64,000 nucleotides of DNA, from positions 186,001 to 250,000 of the forward strand of contig NZ_LHVO01000063.1 in the NCBI RefSeq assembly GCF_001269925.1, in the 5' to 3' direction. This DNA comes from Pseudomonas sp. MIACH. GTDB lineage: Bacteria > Pseudomonadota > Gammaproteobacteria > Pseudomonadales > Pseudomonadaceae. The notes under the pieces were generated by a model that made no database searches, was not told the DNA's origin, and worked only from the letters and a program-made list of their open reading frames with translations. Shown here one piece after another: positions 53,261-62,391 of this stretch; within the stretch, counting starts at the first letter, position 1; each line of letters opens with the position of its first letter. The translations under genes were made by a program, and so were the position numbers.

Positions 53261-56200
53261 ATGCATGACCAAATCGAAAACATCTATTCGCTGACGCCAC
53301 TGCAAAAAGGCCTGCTGTACCACGAGGTCTATGCGCCCGAATCCCGGGTCTACTACCAGCAAATGCGCATCGCGCTTGCCGGTGAACTCGACCTGGACGC
53401 CTTCCGCCAGGCCTGGACCGCCCTGATACAGCGTCATGCGGTGCTGCGCACGGCGTTTCTGTGGGAAGAACTGGACGACGCTTTTCAGGTCGTCCTCAAG
53501 GCCGTCGATCTGCCACTGCGCGAAGTCGATCTGCGCGGCAATCCGCAAGGGCTGGCGAGCGTGGCGGCAGAAGATCATGCACGCGCCTTCGAACTGGGCG
53601 CCGCGCCGCTGATGCGATTGACCTTGGCGCGCCTGGACGACGTCAACGGCCAGGCTCACTGGTCGCTGGTGTGGACCCATCATCACCTGCTGCTCGATGG
53701 CTGGAGCGTGGGTTTACTGCTGGCCGACTGGCGTGAGTTGTACCGCGCAGTCCGCCGTGGACAGCCTGCCGCCCTGGAAACCGTGCGGCCGTTCCAGGAC
53801 TATGTGGCTTATCTCGGTGAGCGCCCCAGCGCCGAGGCGTTCTGGCGCAGTCGCCTGGCTGACTTTGCCAGCACCACCCGCGTGCCCGAATCGGACCCGC
53901 GCGGCCTGCTCGCCGCCACGGTCGATGCAAGCCTGCCGTGCACCGAGCATCTGCGCGTGCTGGACGCCACCACCACGGCGCGCCTGAGCACGTTCGCCCG
54001 TGACCACAACCTCACCCTCAACACGTTGCTGCAAGCGGCTTATGCGTATCTGCTGGGTCGCCATAACGGCAGCGATGAGGCGCTGATCGGCGTCACCGTG
54101 GCTGGCCGCCCGCAACGCCTTGGCGGTGTCGAACGGATGGTTGGCCTGTTCATCAATACCTTGCCGCTGCGCGTGCGCTGGGATGATGCGCCGACCGTAG
54201 GCCAGTGGTTGGCCGGTGTTCAGGACTGGAACGCCGAAATGCGCGAACACGAGCACACGCCCTTGGCCAGCCTGCGCGCCCTGACCGCGCTGCCGCCCGG
54301 TGGCGAGCTGTTCGAAGCGATCATGGTGTTTGAAAACTTCCCGTTCCCGAAAGAACTCGACCAGATCGACGACGGCCTCGTCGGTTTGCCCGACGCCGAA
54401 CACGCTGCCGCGTTGCGCCACACCGGCGGGCGCAACAACTATCCGATGTCGCTGATCGCGTCGATGGAAAGCGACACCCTGCATTTGCATCTGGTGCATC
54501 AGCGCAAACGCCTGAGCGATGCCGCTGGCGCACGCCTGCTCGAACAATTGATCACGCTGCTCGACGCGCTCAGCCACGACGCCAACCGCGCACTCGCGGA
54601 TGTGCCGCTGTGCCCGGCCCACGAGCTGAACCTGACCCGCACCTGGGGTAACGGCGTCACGCTGGCAGTGCCGGACGAGACGTTGCATGAGCTGATCGCC
54701 CGGCAGGCGCGTCGTCACCCCGAACGCGAAGCCGTCCGCGACAGCCTCGGTGCGTTGAGCTACGGCCAGTTGCTGGAAGCCTCGACGGGACTGGCCGGCG
54801 CCCTGCGCCTGCGCGGCCTGCAAGCGGGTGATCGTGTCGCCCTGGCCCTGCCGCGCAATAACGATGCGGTGATCTCATTGCTGGCGGTGATGCAGGCGGG
54901 CGGCTGTTTCCTGCCGCTGGACCTCGGCCAACCCGCCTCGCGCCTGAGTGCACTGATCGCCAGTGCCGACGTGGACTTCATCATTGGTGCGCCGACGTTC
55001 GATACGGCGTCGGCGCAGGTGATCGACGCGACCGCTCGCGCCAACGGCATCGACCTGCCCAGCGTGGATCAACAGGCCTGCGCTTATGTGATTTACACCT
55101 CCGGCTCCACGGGCGTGCCTAAAGGTGTGCGGGTGTCACATCGCGCCATCGTCGCTTACATCAGCGGCATTCTCGCCGAATTGGGCTGCGCCGAAGCGCC
55201 GCAGCCATGGCGCCACGCGCTGCTGTCGACCCTGGCGGCGGACCTGGGCTACAGCCAATTGTTCGGTGCACTCACCAGCGGTGGCAGTCTGTTACTGGTG
55301 GACGACGACACCCGCGCCGACCCGAACGCCCTGGCGCAGTGCTTTGCGCACTTCACGCCTGACCTGGTCAAGCTCACACCGAACCACCTGCACGGTTTGC
55401 TCGCCGCCCACCCCGACGCCAGCCTGTTGCCACGTCGTGCGTTGTTGCTCGGTGGTGAAGCCTTGCCAGGTGCGCTGTTGGAGACGATTCGCGGGCTGAG
55501 TCCGCAACTGGCGGTCTACAACCACTACGGCCCGACCGAAAGTGCGGTGGGTATCTGCCTGTCCCGCATCGAGCAGCCCCTGGCTGGCGTACAACCGCTG
55601 GGGCACGCACAGCCGAACCGGCAACTGCGCGTCCTCGATAGCCACGGTCATGCCGTGCCGGTCGGCGTACCGGGTGAGCTGTGGGTCGGCGGTGAAGGTC
55701 TGGCCATCGACTATTTGGGCGACCCGGCGCAAACCGCTGCGCGTTTCACCGCCGTTGCCGACCTGCCCCGCGCCTACCGTACCGGCGACCGCGTGCGCTG
55801 GCTGGAATCCGGTGAGCTGGCGTTCCTCGGACGCGTGGACAACCAAATCAAACTGCGCGGCTATCGCATCGAACTGGGCGAAGTCGAGGCGCAGATCAAG
55901 CGCCTGTCGAACAACATCCACCAGGTGCTGGTGCGCGTGGTGCAACCGGCCAACGAAACACCGCGCCTGATCGCCTGGCTGGTGGCCAGTACCTCGATGT
56001 CGGCCGACAAGCTGCGCTACGACCTGGCGCTGCGCGTGCCGGATTACATGGTGCCGTCCGACTTCATCGCGCTGGATGCGATCCCGCTGAACGCCAATGG
56101 CAAACCGGACATTGCCCGCCTGCCATTGCCCGACGCGCCGACCCGCCAGGACACCTACGAAGCCCCCCGCGATGCGGTGGAAGCGGCGTTCGCCGAGATC

Positions 56201-59200
56201 TGGCAGGACGTGCTGCAGATCGAACGGGTAGGCATCCATGACAATTTCTTTGCCTTGGGCGGCGACTCGATTCTGAACCTGCAAATCATCGCACGCGCCC
56301 ACCAGCGCGGGATGAAACTGACGCCCAAGCAACTGTTCGAGAACCGTACCATCGCCGACATCTCGGCGGTGATCAGCCAAGGCGCAGGGTACAGCCGCAC
56401 GACCACCGGCACAGCGCGGCAAGTGCCGCTGACCGCCGGTCAACATGCGCGCCTGCAAGCCGGCCCGTTGAGCGCAGACTGGTATTACGTGGCCCTGACC
56501 ACGCCCATCAGCCTGGAGGTATTGAGCCGCGCGGTGCTCGCCCTGCAACAACAGCACCGAGCGCTGCAGCTGGGCCTCGTTCAACACGCCGATGGCACGT
56601 GGGCGCAAACCCTGCCCACCACGCCCAAGCCGGCGAGTGCCAGCCAACAGGCTTTCAACCCGGACAATGCAGCCACCCTGGCCGCGACCGTCGAAGCAGC
56701 CATGGATCACGCCGCGGGCGAAGGCTGGCACGCGTGCCTGTCGGCAGCCGGTGATGCAGTGCTGCTGGTCAGCCATGCATTGCGCCTGGACGCGGCATCC
56801 TGGGCATTGCTGATGACGGACCTGGGACTGGCCATTGCCCAGGCGCAATACACGCGCACCATCGAGCTGCCGCGCCACGGTGGGCATGTGGATGAATGGG
56901 CCGAGCTGCAAAACGAGCGCGCACGTGATGAGGATGGCCTGGAGCCCGCCTGGGAGTACTGGCTGCAGTACGCCGGCGAAACCCTGCCGAGCAACGCACA
57001 AGGCCCGGCGGCAGCGAGCCAGGTGCCGATTTCGCCAGCGCTGAACGAACGGCTGGTGCTGCTGCAACGCCGCAGCCATGCACCTTGGGCGTCATTGGTG
57101 ACCACGGCGGTTGCCGCGCAGTTGGCAGAGCACAGTGGCGTACACGACGTGTGGCTGAGCCTTGATCGCGGTCGCTGCGAGCGCGCCCGCTTGCCGCTGT
57201 CCAGCCCCCTGAGCCGCACCGATTTCGACCCGGCCACCGTGCTGGGTGCACTGAGCCATGCCGTACCGCTACGCCTGAGCATCGCCCCCGCCACCCGCCC
57301 AGCGCAGTGGCTTGCCCAGGTGGACGCACAACTTGCCGCCGCGCCGAACACCGGTGACGACTACGGCGTGCTGCGTTATCTGGCGGATAACGACTATCTG
57401 CGCGAGCCGCTGCTGAGCCTGCCGCAGCCTGACGTGCACATCGTCATGGCCGGTGTCTGGTCGGTTCATGAAGGGCCGCTGGGCGACGTCATCGCCAGCA
57501 GCACGCCTGTCGATGCCAGCAGGCTGACCATCGCCGTCAGCCTGCGCAGGGGGCAATTGCACATTGAGTGCCGGGGCAATGGCGCTGAACACTGGGCTAC
57601 CGCACTGGCGCAGCGCCTGGACCTGCTGGCGGCCGACGCCGAGCACGCCACGCCGGGCGCCCACGCGTTCCCGCTGTGCCGCGCGGCGGGTCATGACCTC
57701 GCCGCACTGGGGGCTGGCTTCGACTGGGCAGGCATCGACGATTTGCTGCCGCTGTCGCCCATGCAGGAAGGCATGTTGCTGCATACCCTGCTGCGTCCCA
57801 ACAGCGGTATCTATCTGATGCAGCAACGTTATCGCTGGGACGGCGACCTTGACCGCAACGCCATCGAATATGCCTGGGCGCAACAATTGGCCCGGCATCC
57901 AATGCTGCGCACCGGGTTCTGGTGGCAGGATGGCAAAGCCGCACTGCAATGCGTCTACCACGACACCGATGCGGCGTTCGCCTGGTACGACTGGCGCCAC
58001 CTCGATGAAGCCAGCCGCCAGCGTCAGCTTGACGCCGTACTGGACGCCGAATGCCGCCAGGGCTTTGACATGCGCCGCCCACCGCTGACGTTCCTGCGGG
58101 TGTTCCAGGTGGCTGATCAGGAGTTCCTGATCGTGCGCAGCTTCCATCACATCCTGACCGATGCCTGGTGCTTTGGCCTGCTGATGGCGGATCTGTTCGC
58201 CCACTATCAGGCCCGCGTCCTTGACCAGCCGGCAGCACGCCCGTTGCTGCCGTCGTTCGGCAACTACATTCATTGGCTGCAATGCCAGGACAGCGCGATC
58301 ACCGAGCAATTCTGGACCCGCGAACTGGCCGGGTTCAGCGCTCCGACGCCGCTGGTGGTGGACCGCCCGGCCCTGGCCGAGCAAGCAGTCGAAACCGTGG
58401 CCAACCTCGACGTCACCCTGTCAATTGCCGACACCCGCGCCTTGACTGCGTTGTGCCAACAACACCAGCTCACACCCAACACTTGGATTCAGGGCGCCTG
58501 GGCCTTGTTGCTGTCGCGCTACAGCGGCAGCGATGATGTGCTGTTCGGTGTCACCGTGTCAGGACGTCCAACCGATTTGCCGGGTGTGGAAGACATTGTC
58601 GGCCTGTTCATCAACAGCCTGCCGCTGCGGGTCAAGGTCGATGATGCGCAAACAGTGGTGCCGTGGCTGCAAGCCTTGTTCGCGCACAACTTCGAGTTGC
58701 GCGCCTATGAGCACGCGCCGCTGGTGGATATTCAACGCTGGAGTGAAATCGAGCACGGTCGCTCGCTGTTCGACAGCCTGGTGGTGTTCGAAAACGCACC
58801 GTTCGACGCTGGCCTGTCGGATCGCCAGGTGGACTTCAGCATCGACATATATGAAGACCGCGTGCACACCAACTACCCGATGACCGTCGTGCTGTATCCG
58901 GGTGACCGGCTGGGCATTCGCCTGACCTACGATGCCGCGCGCTTCGACGCCGACACCGTCGAGCGCATGCTCGGGCACCTGCGCCAGTTGCTCACACAGA
59001 TGGTGGCCGAACCTCACGCCCCCCTGGCCTCGCTGTCATTGCTGACGCCGCAAGAGCGCCAGACGATGCTGGTGGACTGGAACCGCAGCACGTTGGAGTT
59101 CCCGCTGGACCAGTCCTACGCCGCACTGTTCGCCCGGCAAGTGGCCGAGCATCCGCAGCGTATCGCGGCGGTGTGTGGCGCTGACAGCCTGAGCTACACC

Positions 59201-62200
59201 GAACTGGATCAGCGTTCAAACCGTCTGGCCCGTGCACTGGTGGAAACCGGCGCCGGGCGCGATACCCTGGTAGCGTTGGCCGGCGAGCGTGGCCTGCCGT
59301 TGTTGAGCATGATGATTGCCGTGCTTAAGGCCGGCGCCGCGTACTTGCCGCTGGACATCAAACATCCGCCGCAGCGCTTGGGTGAAATCCTCGAACTGTC
59401 CGGCGCCACCCTTCTGATGAGCAGTGACAGCGCCGACGCGGTGATCGAGCAGGCATTGGCGGCCAGTTCGGCCCAGCCCTACCGTCTGCGCTGCGAAAGC
59501 CTGTGGCTGGCCGGCGACGCATCGCCGCTGGAGAGTGCCGCCAGCCCGGATGACCTGGCCTATGTGATCTTCACGTCCGGCTCCACCGGCACGCCGAAAG
59601 GCGCGATGGTCGAGCAACGCGGCATGCTCAATAACATCTTCGGCAAAGTACCGACGTTGGGCCTGTGCAGCGAAGACCGCATCGCCCAGACCGCGTCCCC
59701 GGCATTCGATATTTCGGTCTGGCAGTTCCTCGCGGCCCCGCTCCTGGGCGCCACTGTGCACATTCTGCCGGACGTGATTGCCCACGACCCGGAACGCCTG
59801 CTGCAAGCACTGGAGGATCAGCAGTTATCGGTACTTGAAGCCGTGCCCACCATGATCCGTGCCCTGCTCGACCTTGCCACTGCCAACACGCGCCTGTCGG
59901 CCTTGCGCTGGTTGCTGCCGACCGGTGAAGCCCTGCCTCCAGCACTGGCCCACGCCTGGCTGAGCCGCTTTGCCCACATACCGCTGATGAACGCCTACGG
60001 CCCTGCGGAATGCTCCGATGATGTGGCGTTCCACCCGCTGACCACGGTGTCCGACGAAAGCGGCAACGCCATGCCGATTGGCCGCCCGACGGCGAACAAT
60101 CAGTTGTACCTGCTGGATGCCGCGCTGCGCCCGGTGCCGGTGGGTGTGCCAGGTGAAATCTGCGTCGGTGGTGTCGGCGTGGGTCGCGGCTACCTCAATG
60201 ATCCAGAGAAAACCCGTGCAGCCTTCGTCGCGCATCCATTCGAACCCGGTGCCCGCTTCTACCGCACCGGTGACCTGGGTTGCTGGCGTGCGGACGGGGT
60301 GATCGAGTTCCTGGGGCGTCGCGATCAGCAAGTGAAAATCCGTGGCCACCGCATCGAATTGGGGGAAATCGAAGATCATCTGGGTCGTCATCCCGCCTTG
60401 CAATCGGTGGCGGTGATTGTCAACGCCGATCCACGCGGCGAGCTGCAACTGATCGCCTACTGGACCGGCGCCGATACACCGGTGGCCGAGCTGCGCGAGT
60501 GGCTGGCGAAGCGACTGCCGTCGTACATGGTGCCGGCCCACTGGCAACAGCTGGAAGCATTGCCGTTGAACACGAACGGCAAAGTCGACCGCAAGCACCT
60601 GACAGCGCGAGCGCTGGACAGTAACGGGGTCACCGAACGGCAACCGCTGAACAGCGACACCGAGCAGCAATTGGGCGCGATCTGGGCACAGATACTCAAC
60701 GTGACCACCCTTGGCGCCGACGACAACTTCTTCGCCCTCGGCGGACACTCGTTGCTGGCGACGCTGGTGGTTTCACGCATTCGCAGCCAACTGGCGGTGG
60801 AGCTGCCGCTGCGTGCAGTGTTCGATCACCCGGTGCTGGAAAATCTGGCGCGCGCCATCGATAACGCTCGCTTGCAGGCCGCCCCGGTGGGCTTGCCGGC
60901 AATCACCCAGGCCTCGCGTTCGCAACCCTTGCCGTTGTCGTTTGCCCAGCAACGCTTGTGGTTCCTTGAGCAGCTGAATCCGGGCTCCAGCGGCTTCAAT
61001 ATTCCGTTCGCCCTGACCCTGACCGGTGCGCTGAATGTCGAAGCCCTGCGCCTGGCTTTCGAGCAACTGATCGCCCGTCACGAGGTGCTACGCAGTACCG
61101 TGCACAGCGCCCATGGCGAGCCATGGCAGCGAATCGAAGCACCGCAGGCATTTGACTTGCCGGTCGCTGACCTGCGGCAGGTCCCGACGCCAGAGCAGGA
61201 AGCGGCCATTGGGCTGCAACTGGCGCAGGTGTTCGGCGAGCCGTTCGACCTGACCCGCGCGCCACTGATCCGTGCACGCGTGTTGCAACTGGACGCGCAG
61301 ACCCATGTGCTGGCCATCGCCCTGCACCATATCGCGGTGGATGCCTGGTCGATTGCGCAACTGGTCGAGCAACTGGCGAACGATTACATCGGCTTCGGCA
61401 CTGACGCACCGCGTATTGAAGCCCCTGCCCTGCAATACGCCGACTTTGCGGTGTGGCAGCGCACGCACCTGCCGGGGCCGGTCTGGCAGCAGCAACTGGC
61501 TTACTGGCGTCAACAGTTGCACGCCAGCCCCGCGCCGCTGTTGTTGCCCGGTGCACAGCCCCGCGAGCACGCCGGTGTCGCACGTCATCGCCGCCGCCTG
61601 CCGGTGACGCTGGCACACGCCATTGGCGCGCTGGCGACTGCCCGTGAAGCGTCGCCGTTCATGGTGCTGCACAGCGCGTTGAACGTGCTGCTGCATCAAC
61701 AGACGGGTCGCGAAGACCTGCTGGTGGGCACCGACATCGCCAACCGTCACCAGCAACAGACCGAAGACATGGTCGGCTTTTTCGTCAATCAGTTGGTGCT
61801 GCGCTGCCGAGTCACGCCGCAACAGACCTTCAGCGAACAGCTCAGCGAAGCCCGTCGCGTGGCACTGGACGCCTTTGCTCACCAGGACCTGCCCTTCGAC
61901 GCCCTGGTGGCTGATCTGTTGCCACAACGGGATGCGCGTTACACGCCGTTTTTCCAGGTCAAGCTGGTGGTGCAGAACACCCGTCAGCAAGACTTGCATT
62001 TGCCAGGGCTGGCGATCAGCGAGCGCGAACTTGAGCCACAAGCCTCGGACGTGGACCTGCTGATCAACGTGGTGGATGACGGCGACGGCCTGCTGGTGGT
62101 GTACGACTATGACACCGGGCGTTATGCCAGTAGCTACATCGAACTGCTCGACAGCCTCTTCGTCTGCCTGCTGGAACAACTGGCCCTGAATGCCGACGTC

Positions 62201-62350
62201 TCGGTTGCCGCGTTGCTGGCCGCGCTCAATCAACTGCAACAGGTTCGCCGTGAGCAGGCACAAACGGCGCTGCGTGAAGCCGGCAGTGCGCGTCAAAGCG
62301 CGCTTGGCCAGGCCCGTCGGCGCAGTGTTGTACCGGATGCCGGCCAATGA
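53261..62350 (+). CDS. NRPS: C-A(Asp)-T-E-like, C-A(Dab)-T, terminal C
   Basis: 3029 residues; ATG at 53261 without a strong ribosome binding site. Module 1: C with THHHLLLDGWS, which must accept the D-Ser donor; A code DLSKLGHVGK (Asp; canonical DLTKVGHIGK); carrier LGGDSILNL near 1003. Next is an epimerisation-like domain (about 1050-1470) whose motif reads SHALRLDAASW, so the second, catalytic His is Ala; DYGVLRYL is kept. Module 2: C with HHILTDAWC, A code DIWELTADDK (Dab), carrier LGGHSLLATL near 2497. The end is a condensation domain with HHIAVDAWS and a charged tail (RREQAQTALREAG, RRRSVVP). It lies 87 bases after the previous NRPS gene. Confidence 0.93.
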   Translation: MHDQIENIYSLTPLQKGLLYHEVYAPESRVYYQQMRIALAGELDLDAFRQAWTALIQRHAVLRTAFLWEELDDAFQVVLKAVDLPLREVDLRGNPQGLASVAAEDHARAFELGAAPLMRLTLARLDDVNGQAHWSLVWTHHHLLLDGWSVGLLLADWRELYRAVRRGQPAALETVRPFQDYVAYLGERPSAEAFWRSRLADFASTTRVPESDPRGLLAATVDASLPCTEHLRVLDATTTARLSTFARDHNLTLNTLLQAAYAYLLGRHNGSDEALIGVTVAGRPQRLGGVERMVGLFINTLPLRVRWDDAPTVGQWLAGVQDWNAEMREHEHTPLASLRALTALPPGGELFEAIMVFENFPFPKELDQIDDGLVGLPDAEHAAALRHTGGRNNYPMSLIASMESDTLHLHLVHQRKRLSDAAGARLLEQLITLLDALSHDANRALADVPLCPAHELNLTRTWGNGVTLAVPDETLHELIARQARRHPEREAVRDSLGALSYGQLLEASTGLAGALRLRGLQAGDRVALALPRNNDAVISLLAVMQAGGCFLPLDLGQPASRLSALIASADVDFIIGAPTFDTASAQVIDATARANGIDLPSVDQQACAYVIYTSGSTGVPKGVRVSHRAIVAYISGILAELGCAEAPQPWRHALLSTLAADLGYSQLFGALTSGGSLLLVDDDTRADPNALAQCFAHFTPDLVKLTPNHLHGLLAAHPDASLLPRRALLLGGEALPGALLETIRGLSPQLAVYNHYGPTESAVGICLSRIEQPLAGVQPLGHAQPNRQLRVLDSHGHAVPVGVPGELWVGGEGLAIDYLGDPAQTAARFTAVADLPRAYRTGDRVRWLESGELAFLGRVDNQIKLRGYRIELGEVEAQIKRLSNNIHQVLVRVVQPANETPRLIAWLVASTSMSADKLRYDLALRVPDYMVPSDFIALDAIPLNANGKPDIARLPLPDAPTRQDTYEAPRDAVEAAFAEIWQDVLQIERVGIHDNFFALGGDSILNLQIIARAHQRGMKLTPKQLFENRTIADISAVISQGAGYSRTTTGTARQVPLTAGQHARLQAGPLSADWYYVALTTPISLEVLSRAVLALQQQHRALQLGLVQHADGTWAQTLPTTPKPASASQQAFNPDNAATLAATVEAAMDHAAGEGWHACLSAAGDAVLLVSHALRLDAASWALLMTDLGLAIAQAQYTRTIELPRHGGHVDEWAELQNERARDEDGLEPAWEYWLQYAGETLPSNAQGPAAASQVPISPALNERLVLLQRRSHAPWASLVTTAVAAQLAEHSGVHDVWLSLDRGRCERARLPLSSPLSRTDFDPATVLGALSHAVPLRLSIAPATRPAQWLAQVDAQLAAAPNTGDDYGVLRYLADNDYLREPLLSLPQPDVHIVMAGVWSVHEGPLGDVIASSTPVDASRLTIAVSLRRGQLHIECRGNGAEHWATALAQRLDLLAADAEHATPGAHAFPLCRAAGHDLAALGAGFDWAGIDDLLPLSPMQEGMLLHTLLRPNSGIYLMQQRYRWDGDLDRNAIEYAWAQQLARHPMLRTGFWWQDGKAALQCVYHDTDAAFAWYDWRHLDEASRQRQLDAVLDAECRQGFDMRRPPLTFLRVFQVADQEFLIVRSFHHILTDAWCFGLLMADLFAHYQARVLDQPAARPLLPSFGNYIHWLQCQDSAITEQFWTRELAGFSAPTPLVVDRPALAEQAVETVANLDVTLSIADTRALTALCQQHQLTPNTWIQGAWALLLSRYSGSDDVLFGVTVSGRPTDLPGVEDIVGLFINSLPLRVKVDDAQTVVPWLQALFAHNFELRAYEHAPLVDIQRWSEIEHGRSLFDSLVVFENAPFDAGLSDRQVDFSIDIYEDRVHTNYPMTVVLYPGDRLGIRLTYDAARFDADTVERMLGHLRQLLTQMVAEPHAPLASLSLLTPQERQTMLVDWNRSTLEFPLDQSYAALFARQVAEHPQRIAAVCGADSLSYTELDQRSNRLARALVETGAGRDTLVALAGERGLPLLSMMIAVLKAGAAYLPLDIKHPPQRLGEILELSGATLLMSSDSADAVIEQALAASSAQPYRLRCESLWLAGDASPLESAASPDDLAYVIFTSGSTGTPKGAMVEQRGMLNNIFGKVPTLGLCSEDRIAQTASPAFDISVWQFLAAPLLGATVHILPDVIAHDPERLLQALEDQQLSVLEAVPTMIRALLDLATANTRLSALRWLLPTGEALPPALAHAWLSRFAHIPLMNAYGPAECSDDVAFHPLTTVSDESGNAMPIGRPTANNQLYLLDAALRPVPVGVPGEICVGGVGVGRGYLNDPEKTRAAFVAHPFEPGARFYRTGDLGCWRADGVIEFLGRRDQQVKIRGHRIELGEIEDHLGRHPALQSVAVIVNADPRGELQLIAYWTGADTPVAELREWLAKRLPSYMVPAHWQQLEALPLNTNGKVDRKHLTARALDSNGVTERQPLNSDTEQQLGAIWAQILNVTTLGADDNFFALGGHSLLATLVVSRIRSQLAVELPLRAVFDHPVLENLARAIDNARLQAAPVGLPAITQASRSQPLPLSFAQQRLWFLEQLNPGSSGFNIPFALTLTGALNVEALRLAFEQLIARHEVLRSTVHSAHGEPWQRIEAPQAFDLPVADLRQVPTPEQEAAIGLQLAQVFGEPFDLTRAPLIRARVLQLDAQTHVLAIALHHIAVDAWSIAQLVEQLANDYIGFGTDAPRIEAPALQYADFAVWQRTHLPGPVWQQQLAYWRQQLHASPAPLLLPGAQPREHAGVARHRRRLPVTLAHAIGALATAREASPFMVLHSALNVLLHQQTGREDLLVGTDIANRHQQQTEDMVGFFVNQLVLRCRVTPQQTFSEQLSEARRVALDAFAHQDLPFDALVADLLPQRDARYTPFFQVKLVVQNTRQQDLHLPGLAISERELEPQASDVDLLINVVDDGDGLLVVYDYDTGRYASSYIELLDSLFVCLLEQLALNADVSVAALLAALNQLQQVRREQAQTALREAGSARQSALGQARRRSVVPDAGQ

Positions 62351-62391
62351 TGCTCGCCCTCACGTCTCACTTTTTTGTACAGGTCTCAGCA

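Noticed and set aside
49160..53686. Very long open frames antisense to the NRPS genes (also 43616-46927 and 32253-34589 on the minus strand)
   Set aside because: High-GC codon bias opens the opposite strand. Their translations lack domains, and the plus-strand frames have complete NRPS motifs.
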